A stretch of 64,000 nucleotides of DNA. Origin: Acinetobacter brisouii CIP 110357 (GTDB taxonomy: Bacteria > Pseudomonadota > Gammaproteobacteria > Pseudomonadales > Moraxellaceae). The notes under the pieces are model-generated. The model saw nothing but the letters and a program-made list of their open reading frames with translations. It had not been told where the DNA came from and did not search any database. Positions 31,702 to 40,754 of this stretch are shown here, piece after piece (the stretch's first letter is position 1; the number at the start of each line of letters is the position of its first letter). Location of the stretch: the NCBI RefSeq assembly GCF_000488275.1, contig NZ_KI530763.1, positions 430,840-494,839 on the forward strand, given 5' to 3'. The translations under genes were made by a program, and so were the position numbers.

Positions 31702-33069
31702 ATGCATCTGCATATTTTGGGTATTTGCGGCACTTTTATGGGGTCATTGGCACTTTTAGCCCGCGATCTTGGGCATACCGTTACAGGGTCAGACCAAAAT
31801 GTTTACCCGCCCATGTCAACTCAACTGGAAAATGCAGGCATTACTTTGATGCAAGGCTATGACCGTAGCCATTTACAGCCACATCCCGATTTGGTGATTG
31901 TCGGTAATGCCATGAAACGCGGCATTGATGCTGTTGAATACATGCTGAATGCGGGCTTACCGTATATTTCGGGCCCACAGTTTCTAGCAGATCATGTTTT
32001 GCAAGGTAAACATGTCCTCGGTGTTGCAGGGACTCATGGTAAAACTACCACCACGACCATGCTAGCGTGGGTACTGGATCAGGCAGGTTTAAATCCAGGT
32101 TTCCTGATTGGTGGTGTGCCGTTAGGTTTTAGTCAAAGTGCGCGTTTGGGCGGTGGCAAATACTTCTGTGTCGAAGCCGATGAATACGATTCGGCATTTT
32201 TCGACAAGCGTTCCAAGTTCGTGCATTACCACCCAAAAACTGCAATTTTAAATAACCTTGAATTTGACCATGCCGATATTTTTGATGATTTGGCCGCGAT
32301 TCAAAAGCAGTTCCATCACTTAGTCCGTACCATTCCAAGTGAAGGACGTATCATTGCGCCAATCACCGAGACCAATATTGATACTGTACTGGACATGGGC
32401 TGCTGGACACCTGTGGTGCGTACCAGCCTTGCAGCCAATGAGCAAGCCGAGCTTTCTGCCGAACTGATTTCAGCCGATGGTAGTCATTTTAAAGTACTGC
32501 AACATGGTGAATTGAAAGCTGAAGTACAATGGAACATGACAGGACAGCATAGTGTTGCCAATGCTTTAGCCACCATTGCTGCTGCGGAACATGTCGGTGT
32601 CTCGATTGAACAAGCCTGTGCAGCATTGTCTTGTTTTGGCGGGGTCAAGCGCCGTATGGAACTACTCGATACGGTACAGGGTATCGAAGTTTATGATGAC
32701 TTTGCCCATCACCCAACAGCGATTGAAACCACACTGGACGGCGCACGCAAGCGTTTGGGCGAACGTAAACTCTGGGCAATTATTGAACCACGTTCCAACA
32801 CCATGCGTATGGGCAGTCATAAAGATCAACTGGCTCAGTCTGCACGTTTAGCCGATGCAGTGATCTGGTATCAACCTGAAGGTCTGGACTGGGATTTACA
32901 GCCTGTAGTGGATGCTGCACCAAACCATGCTGTTGTTGCACGTTCTTTAGAACAAATCATTGCCACAATTTGTCAGCAAGCAGGTGAGGGCGATGCAGTG
33001 GTCATTATGTCAAATGGTGGTTTTGGCGGGTTGCACCAAAAACTGATTGCGGCTTTAAAAGCCAAATAA
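31702..33069 (+). CDS. mpl: UDP-N-acetylmuramate:L-Ala-gamma-D-Glu-meso-DAP ligase
   Basis: Ligates recycled murein tripeptide to UDP-MurNAc, short-cutting peptidoglycan synthesis. 455 residues, Mur-ligase fold. ICGTFMGSLALLARDLGHTVTGSD is the N-terminal UDP-binding domain, GVAGTHGKTTTTTMLAW the ATP P-loop, and DDFAHHPTAI with EPRSNTMRMG follow in the last domain; the latter is typical of Mpl rather than MurC. A GGAG site precedes the ATG. It sits between two PAP2 phosphatase genes, all related to envelope recycling. Confidence 0.95.
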   Translation: MHLHILGICGTFMGSLALLARDLGHTVTGSDQNVYPPMSTQLENAGITLMQGYDRSHLQPHPDLVIVGNAMKRGIDAVEYMLNAGLPYISGPQFLADHVLQGKHVLGVAGTHGKTTTTTMLAWVLDQAGLNPGFLIGGVPLGFSQSARLGGGKYFCVEADEYDSAFFDKRSKFVHYHPKTAILNNLEFDHADIFDDLAAIQKQFHHLVRTIPSEGRIIAPITETNIDTVLDMGCWTPVVRTSLAANEQAELSAELISADGSHFKVLQHGELKAEVQWNMTGQHSVANALATIAAAEHVGVSIEQACAALSCFGGVKRRMELLDTVQGIEVYDDFAHHPTAIETTLDGARKRLGERKLWAIIEPRSNTMRMGSHKDQLAQSARLADAVIWYQPEGLDWDLQPVVDAAPNHAVVARSLEQIIATICQQAGEGDAVVIMSNGGFGGLHQKLIAALKAK

Positions 33070-33241
33070 TCCACAATATTTTGAGTCAAAAGCAGGATCT
33101 CAAGATGCTGCTTTTGGCTGATGAGCTATCAAATCTATACGTAGTGCATCATCATTAAAAATTACAAAACTGTAACTTTTCTATTTCTTTCTCTTAAGGT
33201 CATGTCTTTATCATAGCGCAATTTAATTTGAGGCCTGATAT

Positions 33242-33844
33242 ATGAGCATGTCTCTAGAAGCGCTCAATTTAGCGTGGTTCGCGAAAATCAATGCACCGCA
33301 ACATGCCAGTAATACCATGATTGATCTGGCAATTTTTATTGCCAATGATACGTTTTATTTACTCATTTTATTTTTACTGTTTTTATGGTTTTTAGGCGAT
33401 CAAGCGCTCAAAGAGCGCGCGTTTAAAGCGGTATTTTTTACAGCAATTGCACTTGGTACTGGTTTTATTATTTCCCAGTTTTACTTCCATCCAAGACCTT
33501 TCATGATCGGTGTTGGACATACTTTTATTGAGCATGCACCAGATGCGTCTTTTCCAAGTGATCACATGCTGATTTTTAGCACGATTGCATTGTCCTACTG
33601 GTTTTCTGGACGTAAGTTTGCGGGCAGTTTATTGTTAGTACTGGCTGCTTTAGTGGCGTGGTCACGGGTGTATTTAGGTGTACATTTCCCAATGGACATG
33701 CTCGGTGCCTTTTGTATCGCACTCATGGTCAATATTTTCGGAATTTGGTTATGGAAAATGATTGGAGAACGCATCCTACAGTTCATTACCCAACTCTACC
33801 AAATTGTCTGCAAACCATTGCTCAATCGAGGCTGGGTGAAATAA
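33242..33844 (+). CDS. PAP2 phosphatase, likely undecaprenyl-diphosphatase BcrC-like (copy 2)
   Basis: 200 residues with about five membrane segments. Motifs: FYFHPRPF, SFPSDHMLIF and SRVYLGVHFPMDMLG, the three PAP2 phosphatase motifs. The N-terminus (SLEALNLAWFAKINAP) is BcrC-like. It shares the SxxHMLx-FSTIA and SRxYLGVHFPxDxLGA blocks with copy 1 but is clearly diverged. GAGG lies 6 bp before the ATG. A terminator follows. Confidence 0.85.
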   Translation: MSMSLEALNLAWFAKINAPQHASNTMIDLAIFIANDTFYLLILFLLFLWFLGDQALKERAFKAVFFTAIALGTGFIISQFYFHPRPFMIGVGHTFIEHAPDASFPSDHMLIFSTIALSYWFSGRKFAGSLLLVLAALVAWSRVYLGVHFPMDMLGAFCIALMVNIFGIWLWKMIGERILQFITQLYQIVCKPLLNRGWVK

Positions 33845-33873
33845 CCTGATGCATCCTTCAAGGTTTTCAAAAT

Positions 33874-33918
33874 AAAAAAGCAAGGCACTGACTCTCCCAA
33901 TCAGCGCCTTGCTTTTTT
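33874..33918 (+). terminator. Terminator after second PAP2 gene
   Basis: A long stem AAAAAAGCAAGGC(A)CTGA with its complement, a 9-nt loop and a six-T tail. It may also serve the converging DUF1543 gene. Confidence 0.85.
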
Positions 33919-33994
33919 CTGGATTTTTTCTTTTTAATCTAAAATATCAAAATGACAAAATCGTTTCAGTCGTATGACAATTTATTGAAAGATT

Positions 33995-34516
33995 TCAATC
34001 TAAAACAATATAGGTATTTTCAAAATGATTCTCTTTGAAATTACCCTGTACCAGATGGACGGCATAGCCATCGATTAAATCTAAAGCCAGACACTCATCA
34101 ATATCAATCACAGCATCGGTATGGGCTTTATGCCAGTGCTGTTCAATGTGTAATTTACCTTGCTGTCGGGCATCGGCAGGGCTCATTCCCGCGACCACAA
34201 CATAGCGATGAAATTCACCAAATTCACCTGTCAGATATGCCCCGAGATTGATCAGATAGAGTTTTAACTGGCTACGCATCGGCTTAGAGTAAGGCACGAT
34301 TTCAACCCGATAATTCACTCCTTGGTACTGCACCCCACGAATACACATCCATGCATCAATATGCAAACCCTGAGGTACACCAAACCAGCGTTGCTTCAAC
34401 TGTGGATAACTTTTTTCAAGCTGGGGATAAATCACGGGGATAATATCATGGACTTCGACGCGTGCCTGTGCGTGCTTTCCACCCAGCAACACAATAAATA
34501 ATTGTTGTTCTGTCAT
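33995..34516 (-). CDS. DUF1543 domain protein
   Basis: 173 residues, cytoplasmic (no signal or membrane segment). Two DUF1543-like halves: LFIVLLGGKHAQARVEVHD...RWFGVPQGLHIDAW, then LYLINLGAYLTGEFGEFHRYVVVAG. The conserved LGG/LGAY and HxD features repeat, which suggests an internal duplication. No function is known for the family. It is divergent from the terC riboswitch region. Confidence 0.75.
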   Translation of the reverse strand: MTEQQLFIVLLGGKHAQARVEVHDIIPVIYPQLEKSYPQLKQRWFGVPQGLHIDAWMCIRGVQYQGVNYRVEIVPYSKPMRSQLKLYLINLGAYLTGEFGEFHRYVVVAGMSPADARQQGKLHIEQHWHKAHTDAVIDIDECLALDLIDGYAVHLVQGNFKENHFENTYIVLD

Positions 34517-34619
34517 GATTTCATCCCTTACATGTCGATACTGCGTACAAATTGCACATCGAGAAAAACTATGGCATGCTACTCAAACATTAGGATGAAT
34601 AAAGTTCAATCCCTAATGC

Positions 34620-34818
34620 AAAATTAAGTTTGACAAGGGGAGTAGCCTCCTCCAAACGTAGCAATTGCATCATAGCAAAATGTTATGTGTCAGGTATCGT
34701 CAATACACTTTGCAAAAAGTCGGTATCTGAGCACCATGCCCTGTATGGTGTAGGCAAGACCTTGATCATGTTGACACAGATGTTTTTTCATCTGGCAGCA
34801 GGTCAAGGTTTTTTTATG
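34620..34818 (+). ncRNA. yybP-ykoY manganese riboswitch with terminator platform
   Basis: The aptamer hallmark GGGGAGTAGC is at 34637-34646. CGTCAATA follows further on, as does a GCACCATG / TATGGTG hairpin leading to GGCAAGACC near 34753-34761. The expression platform is visible: ACCTTGA (34759-34765) pairs with TCAAGGT (34803-34809), enclosing CAGATG / CATCTG, and seven T follow at 34809-34815. Metal binding would be expected to disrupt this terminator and allow terC expression. The remaining 50 bp to the ATG carry GAGGAG. Confidence 0.85.
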
Positions 34819-34860
34819 TAAGAAAACGAGACAGCCGCCAGATGATGAGGAGAATAACTC

Positions 34861-35820
34861 ATGCAATCTATTGGTAGTCTCGGACTCTATCTGGCATTTT
34901 TTGGCATTGTGGCCATTATGCTGATGATTGATTTTATCGGCTTTAAAAACAACAAATCTGACCATGTTCCTCTCAGGCAGGCAGCCTACTGGAGTATCGC
35001 GTGGGTGTCGGTGGCCATACTGTTTGCAGGCGGGTTATGGCTGTACTTAGAGCAGACTACTTCTGTAGCGATCGCCAATCAAAAAACTCTAGAATACCTT
35101 TCAGGTTACTTACTGGAAAAATCGCTCGCAATTGACAATGTCTTTGTCTGGTTGATGATTTTCTCGGCATTTGCCATTCCACCGACACTGCAACGCAAAG
35201 TGCTGCTCTACGGCGTACTGGGTGCGATTGTATTGCGTACTGTATTTATTTTTATTGGTGCATGGCTGGTGCAAGAGTTTGCATGGATTCTCTATATCTT
35301 TGGTGCATTTTTGGTTTATACAGGCTTTAAATTCCTCAAAGGACAAGATGAAGATGCCAACATTGAAGACATGCGCTTACTCAAGTGGCTCCGTAAGCAC
35401 GTTCCAATTACCTCAACGCTACGTGACAATCACTTTGTAGTTTATGAACAAGGTAAACGCTGGATCACGCCATTATTTGTAGTGCTGATTCTGGTTGAGT
35501 TTTCCGATGTGATTTTTGCAGTCGATTCCATTCCTGCAATTTTCGCCGTCACCAGTGATCCATTTATTGTACTGAGTGCAAACCTGATGGCGATTCTGGG
35601 TTTACGCGCCATGTTTTTCCTGCTGGCAGGTGCAGCAGAGAAAATGCATTATTTACCCTACGGCTTGGGGATTATCCTGTTATTTATTGGGGGCAAAATG
35701 CTGCTGCTCGATGTAATACACTTACCAATCTGGATTTCACTAGGTTTTATCGTTTTAGTGCTCGCAATCACCGCATTACTATCACTACGTCATGAGAAAC
35801 AGATCAAAGTAGGCTCTTAA
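34861..35820 (+). CDS. TerC-family membrane protein (Alx-like), manganese-riboswitch controlled
   Basis: 319 residues with about nine membrane segments. TerC signatures: EKSLAIDNVFVWLMIFSAF and EFSDVIFAVDSIPAIFAVT, each with acidic residues inside the membrane, a likely metal path. Alx/TerC proteins are linked to Mn(II) export and to metalation of secreted enzymes. The yybP-ykoY riboswitch upstream strongly supports a manganese role. GAGGAGAA sits 7 bp before the ATG. Single-gene unit. Confidence 0.9.
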   Translation: MQSIGSLGLYLAFFGIVAIMLMIDFIGFKNNKSDHVPLRQAAYWSIAWVSVAILFAGGLWLYLEQTTSVAIANQKTLEYLSGYLLEKSLAIDNVFVWLMIFSAFAIPPTLQRKVLLYGVLGAIVLRTVFIFIGAWLVQEFAWILYIFGAFLVYTGFKFLKGQDEDANIEDMRLLKWLRKHVPITSTLRDNHFVVYEQGKRWITPLFVVLILVEFSDVIFAVDSIPAIFAVTSDPFIVLSANLMAILGLRAMFFLLAGAAEKMHYLPYGLGIILLFIGGKMLLLDVIHLPIWISLGFIVLVLAITALLSLRHEKQIKVGS

Positions 35821-36024
35821 TTTTAATCGGGCGATCAGGTGAATTTCATCTTATTGCCCCATAAATCTAATTGAAATGGAACAATTTTTGCTTCAATAAA
35901 AGGCTTAAAAGCCCAATTTTCAGGGTCGCAACAATTCCCATTTTTGATGACACTATAATCAGGTTTTCAAGTTATTGTACAAATGCGTTACAATCACTCG
36001 AAAAAAGTAAAAAGCAGGTTTTCC

Positions 36025-37338
36025 ATGTCAAATTGTTCTCCTATCAGCGTCATTCGTGGTCGTTTCTTAGATATCCAACAACTGGTTCAACACCCATCTG
36101 AAATTGCTGAACAAGTTCGTTATCTAGAAGATGGCGTGCTGATCAGTGAGCATGGAAAAATCAAATGGTTTGGCACGTGGCAAGATGCCCAAGCGCACTT
36201 ACCGAAACAGGTCGAAATTCAGCATTACCCTGAACAATTAATTGTGCCAGGTTTTATCGACACGCACATTCACTATCCACAAACCGAAATGGTCGGTGCA
36301 TACGGCGAACAGCTTTTAAGTTGGTTAAACACCTATACATTCCCAACCGAACTACAGTTTAAAGATCGTAATTATGCCGAGCATATTGCGCATTTCTTTA
36401 TTCAGGAATTACTCAAAAACGGCACCACCACGGCACTGGTTTTTTGTACCGTGCATCCCGAATCCGTCAATGCCTTGTTTGAAGCAGCTGCCAATTTCAA
36501 TATGCGCCTGATTGCAGGCAAGGTGATGATGGATCGCCATGCACCTGATGATCTGTGCGATACCGCAGACAGCAGTTATCAGGACTCCAAAGCCTTAATC
36601 GAGAAATGGCATGGGCAGGGGCGTGCGCTATATGCGATTACGCCACGCTTTGCACCAACGTCAACACCAGAACAACTGGAAAAAGCAGGGCAGTTAAAAC
36701 AGGAATTCCCTGATGTCTATGTGCATACGCATTTGAGTGAAAACAAGGATGAAATCGCATGGGTAAAATCGCTGTTTCCTGAACGTCAGGGATATCTGGA
36801 TGTTTATCATCATTATGGCTTGACAGGTCAGCGTTCGGTGTTTGCGCATTGCGTGCATCTGGAAGATGAAGAATGGAACCGCATGCATGACACAGACTCT
36901 GCAATTGCGTTTTGCCCAACCTCAAATCTGTTCTTGGGCAGCGGTTTATTCCCACTGAATAAAACATGGGAAAAACAGGTCAAAGTCGGACTCGGCACAG
37001 ACATTGGTGCAGGAACATCCTTCAGTCAGCTACAAACACTGAATGAAGCCTACAAAGTTCAGCAGCTACAAGGCAACAAACTCTCAGCATTTGAATCGCT
37101 CTATCATGCCACACTAGGTGGAGCAAAAGCGCTGGATTTACAGGATAAACTCGGCAATTTTAACATCGGTAAAGAAGCTGACTTTGTGGTACTGGACTTA
37201 AATGCCACAGCATTACAAAGTCTGCGCCAGTCTCGCGCCAAATCGATTGAAGACAGTTTATTTGCACTCTTTACCATGGGAGATGACCGCAGTATCCATG
37301 CAACTTACGTGTACGGACAACGTAAATTTAGCAAATAA
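36025..37338 (+). CDS. guaD: Guanine deaminase
   Basis: Zn-dependent amidohydrolase converting guanine to xanthine. 437 residues. PGFIDTHIHYPQTEMVGAYG holds the first metal ligands, VYVHTHLSENKDE and VFAHCVHLEDEE the next His residues, and GLGTDIGAGTS the catalytic Asp; all follow the GuaD pattern. The start at 36025 has AGCAGG before it; an ATG 42 bp upstream is less likely. It lies upstream of hpt, another purine-salvage gene, but a terminator separates them. Confidence 0.95.
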   Translation: MSNCSPISVIRGRFLDIQQLVQHPSEIAEQVRYLEDGVLISEHGKIKWFGTWQDAQAHLPKQVEIQHYPEQLIVPGFIDTHIHYPQTEMVGAYGEQLLSWLNTYTFPTELQFKDRNYAEHIAHFFIQELLKNGTTTALVFCTVHPESVNALFEAAANFNMRLIAGKVMMDRHAPDDLCDTADSSYQDSKALIEKWHGQGRALYAITPRFAPTSTPEQLEKAGQLKQEFPDVYVHTHLSENKDEIAWVKSLFPERQGYLDVYHHYGLTGQRSVFAHCVHLEDEEWNRMHDTDSAIAFCPTSNLFLGSGLFPLNKTWEKQVKVGLGTDIGAGTSFSQLQTLNEAYKVQQLQGNKLSAFESLYHATLGGAKALDLQDKLGNFNIGKEADFVVLDLNATALQSLRQSRAKSIEDSLFALFTMGDDRSIHATYVYGQRKFSK

Positions 37339-37468
37339 AACTGGATTTTTAGATCGATTTTTTTAATAAAATCAAACACAAAAATCAGCCGCTTACATTT
37401 TGTTGGGCAAGAACAGATGCAGGAAACCTGAAATTGTTTTAAAATTTTGGCATTAACTCATGAATTCG

Positions 37469-37500
37469 AGGTGTTGCAGGTCAACACCTTTTTTCTTTTT
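37469..37500 (+). terminator. guaD terminator
   Basis: An 8-bp stem AGGTGTTG / CAACACCT with a 5-nt loop and a T-rich tail, 29 bp before the hpt start. Confidence 0.8.
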
Positions 37501-37528
37501 ACATACTGATGTTTTTAGGTAGCTGTCC

Positions 37529-38056
37529 ATGACTGTGCAATTGAGCGTAATGATTTCTGAAGCGGCTATTCAAGCCAAAGTCAAAGAGCTAGGTGAACAG
37601 ATCAATGCTCACTATGCCCATAGTGATAAAGAACTGGTATTGATTGGACTCCTACGTGGTTCCGTCATTTTTATGGCAGATTTGTGCCGTCAAATTTCCA
37701 AAGCACATGAGCTCGACTTTATGACGGTTTCTAGCTACGGTGGCGGAACAGTCTCATCACGCGATGTGAAAATTCTCAAAGATCTTGATGGTGAAATTCG
37801 CGGTAAAGATGTGCTTGTGGTTGAAGACATTATCGACTCAGGCAATACCTTAAGCAAAGTGCTAGAAATATTGCAAACTCGTACTCCGAACTCGATTCAA
37901 CTCTGTACCTTGGTCAGCAAACCTTCACGCCGTGAAATTGAGCTTGATGTGAAGTTTTTGGGCTTTGAAGTCGAAGATAAATTTATTGTTGGTTATGGTT
38001 TAGACTATGATCAAAAATATCGCCACTTACCATTTATTGGTGAAATTGGTCTGTAA
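37529..38056 (+). CDS. hpt: Hypoxanthine phosphoribosyltransferase
   Basis: Purine salvage: hypoxanthine + PRPP to IMP. 175 residues. The PRPP-binding loop is [14 protein letters not shown]. The N-terminal [12 protein letters not shown] and the C-terminal [18 protein letters not shown] are family hallmarks. The start is ATG 37529, with a second in-frame Met at residue 8 (MISEAAI) as an alternative. It is an independent unit bounded by terminators on both sides. Confidence 0.95.
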   Translation: MTVQLSVMISEAAIQAKVKELGEQINAHYAHSDKELVLIGLLRGSVIFMADLCRQISKAHELDFMTVSSYGGGTVSSRDVKILKDLDGEIRGKDVLVVEDIIDSGNTLSKVLEILQTRTPNSIQLCTLVSKPSRREIELDVKFLGFEVEDKFIVGYGLDYDQKYRHLPFIGEIGL

Positions 38057-38067
38057 GCTTGAAAATC

Positions 38068-38096
38068 AAAAAGTGGTGCAGGACACCACTTTTTTT
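38068..38096 (+). terminator. hpt terminator
   Basis: The stem AAAAGTGGTG / CACCACTTTT with a 5-nt loop and a seven-T tail. Confidence 0.85.
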
Positions 38097-38201
38097 ATAA
38101 CAAAATATAACGAGAATTCGCAATAATCTGCTATTTCCTGTCATATTGATCTTGCACACTATTTTTATAGTATTGATATAACAAAATGAAGGAGCAACAG
38201 C

Positions 38202-38453
38202 ATGTGGCATCTGATTGTTGTGATTATTATTGGTTTTATTGCGGGTTTGATTGCACGTGCTTTATATCCTGGCAATGACCAAGCGGGCTTTATTGTCACC
38301 ACCTTGTTAGGCATTGCAGGTTCAGTCATCGCCACTTATGGTGGACGCATGCTCGGTTTTTATGGCGCACACTCATCGGCAGGGTTTATTGCCTCAGTAA
38401 TTGGTGCGATTGTCATTTTAATTATTTATAACTTTATCCGTAAAAATACCTAA
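38202..38453 (+). CDS. GlsB/YeaQ/YmgE-family small membrane protein
   Basis: 83 residues, three hydrophobic helices (2-20, 28-45, 58-78). The family pattern is clear: IIIGFIAGLIARALYPG, then TTLLGIAGSVIATYGGR and SVIGAIVILIIYN. Called transglycosylase-associated in databases, but the real role is a stress-linked inner-membrane protein of unknown action. AAGGAG lies 8 bp before the ATG. A short hairpin follows. Confidence 0.85.
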   Translation: MWHLIVVIIIGFIAGLIARALYPGNDQAGFIVTTLLGIAGSVIATYGGRMLGFYGAHSSAGFIASVIGAIVILIIYNFIRKNT

Positions 38454-38469
38454 AAGCCAAAACGGACAT

Positions 38470-38500
38470 AACATAGCGCCCGTGAGTGCTATGTTATTTT
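38470..38500. terminator. Terminator between the GlsB-like gene and dsbC
   Basis: The stem AACATAGC / GCTATGTT with a short T-rich tail between converging genes. Confidence 0.65.
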
Positions 38501-38512
38501 ATTATGTATGAC

Positions 38513-39211
38513 TTATAAGCCATTTTGCTGCCAAAATGCCTGAATCTGCTCAGCAGACGTATAACCTAACGCACGATAACCGTTGGCAAAAATAAGCCCA
38601 GGTGTGCCTTCAATTTTGAGTTTTTGACCCAACTGCAAATTACGCTGAATCGGATTGGCACAAGTCGAGCTTGCTGTTGGCATTAAGCCACGCCCCATCA
38701 AATTATCCCAGGCATAGTTACGGTTTGGACTACACCAGACTTGTTTTGATGGAACAATCGATTGTGGACGAATCGGATACAAGAAACGATAGATCGTCAC
38801 ATTATTGAGTTTATCGAGTTCTTTTTCCAGTTTTTTGCAATAAGGACAATTCGGATCAACAAAAATTGCCAGTTGATGCTGCCCGTTGCCTTTAACCTGT
38901 TTTAATGCGTCTTGTAAGGGAAGGCTACGCCAGTCCACCTGATTGTTTTGTATGACTAAATTCTGAGTCAGGTTTTTCTGGTCTTTGAGGCGAATCATGC
39001 TCCCGAGCATGACGTGCTGTCCAGCTTCATCTAAATATACAATTTGTTTATCCAGAGTCGCACTATAAATACCATGCACTTCAGTCGCTGCGATATTCTG
39101 AAAATTCAGATTGGGATATTGGCGCTTGAGCTGGCTATTTAAACTGGCAACATCAGCAACGGCAAGACTCGAACAACACCAAGCCAACAGTAAAAGACTC
39201 AATTTTTTCAT
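38513..39211 (-). CDS. dsbC: Disulfide isomerase DsbC
   Basis: Periplasmic protein that reshuffles wrong disulfides. 232 residues. Signal peptide 1-19 (AWCCSSLAVA). N-terminal dimerisation domain, then a thioredoxin domain with active site C122-P-Y-C125 in VDPNCPYCKKLEKEL. A second Cys pair (WCSPNRNY...STCANP) and the cis-Pro region EGTPGLIFANG are also DsbC-typical. Monocistronic-looking; a parS-like site lies in the gap upstream. Confidence 0.93.
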   Translation of the reverse strand: MKKLSLLLLAWCCSSLAVADVASLNSQLKRQYPNLNFQNIAATEVHGIYSATLDKQIVYLDEAGQHVMLGSMIRLKDQKNLTQNLVIQNNQVDWRSLPLQDALKQVKGNGQHQLAIFVDPNCPYCKKLEKELDKLNNVTIYRFLYPIRPQSIVPSKQVWCSPNRNYAWDNLMGRGLMPTASSTCANPIQRNLQLGQKLKIEGTPGLIFANGYRALGYTSAEQIQAFWQQNGL

Positions 39212-39306
39212 TGTAAATAAACACCCTCAAGAAAAGCTGATTTTAACGGATCAGCTTTTCTTGCGTATGCTTGCTTGCACAACAAAGCGTTGTAAATTTG
39301 TCAGCA

Positions 39307-39322
39307 GGTTTCACGTGGAACA
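39307..39322. promoter_or_regulatory. parS-like centromere site 2
   Basis: On the minus strand TGTTCCACGTGAAACC matches parS consensus at 15 of 16 positions. It is intergenic, 4 bp after the dmeF stop. Confidence 0.75.
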
Positions 39323-39325
39323 TGA

Positions 39326-40264
39326 CTATATTTTTGGATTAATTTCCACTGAAATATGCACGATTTCTTCATGGATCGATAAAGCTTCACGAATTTCATC
39401 TGCACTCACATTCTGCATGGTTTCCAAAGCCAAAATACAGGAAAATTTACCTTTACCCACTTTCCATACATGTAAATCGGTAATCTCAAGATGCTCGCCT
39501 AACTGTTCGATCACTTCTACAATTTCATCTACGACAGGATGATCCATTTCAGCATCAAGCAACGTTCTTCCTGTTTCCTTGAGCAATCCCCAAGACCATT
39601 TTGCCACCAAAACTGCACCGACGATCCCCAGTAAGGCATCTAAAAAATTCCAGCCAAAATACTTGCCTGCAAGTAGCGCCAGAATCGCAAATATAGACGT
39701 AATCGCATCTGCTACCACATGTATAAATGCTGCTTTTTGGTTCAGATCATGATGATGGTCATGTCCATGTTCATCTTCATGATGATGGTGATGAGTATGA
39801 TGGTGATGATTCGGATCGTCATGCAGTAACCAGGCACAAATCAAGTTGACCAAAAGCCCAATAACGGCAATTAAAATCGCTTCGTTATAATGAATCTGTA
39901 CAGGTGAGAGTAGGCGCTCAACCGACTGAAATGCCATCAGTAAAGCCACGACCATCAATAAAATTGCGCTGCTATACCCCGAAAGAATTTCAATTTTCCA
40001 TGTCCCAAAACTAAAGCGATGATCGCGAGAGTAATGTCGGGCAGCACGATAGGCAACATACGCGAGCCCCAAAGCCAGCATGTGTGAACTCATATGCCAG
40101 CCATCAGCCAAAAGCGCCATCGAATTAAAAATCCATCCGCCAGCGACTTCAAAAACCATCATGATTCCAGTTAGAATCGTTGCCCATAAAATACGTTTCT
40201 GAGCCAATGGATTTCCTTCATCAAACTGGTGATGGTGGGATCGATTTGAATCTATACGTTGCAT
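39326..40264 (-). CDS. dmeF: Cation diffusion facilitator, DmeF-like (Co/Ni/Zn efflux)
   Basis: Inner-membrane metal:proton antiporter, 312 residues with six membrane helices. LLADGWHMSSHML holds the HxxxD-type metal site of helix II; the second site is HVVADAITSIFA in helix V. The His-rich loop between helices IV and V (NHHHHTHHHHHEDEHGHDHH) is typical of DmeF. A C-terminal cytoplasmic domain follows. ATG at 40264 is chosen because longer in-frame starts would overlap the divergent dmeR gene. The DmeR/RcnR-type regulator next door supports a cobalt/nickel role. Confidence 0.87.
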   Translation of the reverse strand: MQRIDSNRSHHHQFDEGNPLAQKRILWATILTGIMMVFEVAGGWIFNSMALLADGWHMSSHMLALGLAYVAYRAARHYSRDHRFSFGTWKIEILSGYSSAILLMVVALLMAFQSVERLLSPVQIHYNEAILIAVIGLLVNLICAWLLHDDPNHHHHTHHHHHEDEHGHDHHHDLNQKAAFIHVVADAITSIFAILALLAGKYFGWNFLDALLGIVGAVLVAKWSWGLLKETGRTLLDAEMDHPVVDEIVEVIEQLGEHLEITDLHVWKVGKGKFSCILALETMQNVSADEIREALSIHEEIVHISVEINPKI

Positions 40265-40279
40265 TTCAGGATTACTCAA

Positions 40280-40300
40280 ATATACTCCCCCATAGTATAT
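40280..40300. promoter_or_regulatory. RcnR/DmeR-type operator between dmeF and dmeR
   Basis: TACT at 40283-40286, five C, AT, then AGTA at 40294-40297, inside ATA/TAT flanks. This is the reverse of the RcnR-type site TACT-G-rich core-AGTA. It is the only such palindrome in the 57-bp divergent promoter region. Confidence 0.75.
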
Positions 40301-40321
40301 TTCTTTTTTTCGAGTTCGGAT

Positions 40322-40588
40322 ATGAGCCATCTTCACCAAGATAAGAAAATATTGAATCGCGTCAAACGTCTGAAAGGACAAATCCACAGTGTGGAACAGC
40401 ATCTTGAAGCAGGAGACAGTAACTGCATTGAGGTGTTACAGCAGGTTGCAGCCATTAAAGGTGCAATCAATGGTTTGATGAATGAACTGATTGAAGAGCA
40501 TCTGCGCCATCACGTTTTGGCTGAAGCGACTGCTGTGAATGAAACTGAACTAGAAGAATTTTTAAAATTATTAAAACGCTACGGCTAG
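40322..40588 (+). CDS. dmeR: Metal-sensing repressor of the RcnR/CsoR/FrmR family (DmeR-like)
   Basis: 88 residues, all-helical repressor that leaves DNA when it binds metal. The metal ligands of RcnR are all at the same positions: H3, C35, H60 and H64. This points to a Ni/Co sensor rather than a Cu or formaldehyde sensor. RVKRLKGQIHSVEQHLE is the DNA-binding first helix. The ATG at 40322 is required to place H3; the longer frame is out. It is divergent from dmeF with a shared operator. Confidence 0.87.
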   Translation: MSHLHQDKKILNRVKRLKGQIHSVEQHLEAGDSNCIEVLQQVAAIKGAINGLMNELIEEHLRHHVLAEATAVNETELEEFLKLLKRYG

Positions 40589-40754
40589 AGATTGCGATCT
40601 CAATATCCTAAAAATGCATGTTTTTTTATAGCGAATGCTGAATACACTCTAATTGTTCTATTTTTAAAACAATATGTACTTTTTTTAACATTTATTAATA
40701 TTTTTACAACCCATATGATCGCACAATATTTAATCAACATGTTGGAGTTGCATC

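Noticed and set aside
33087..33116. CAAAAGCA / TGCTTTTG hairpin after mpl as a terminator
   Set aside because: No T run follows on either strand and the inner stem is mismatched.
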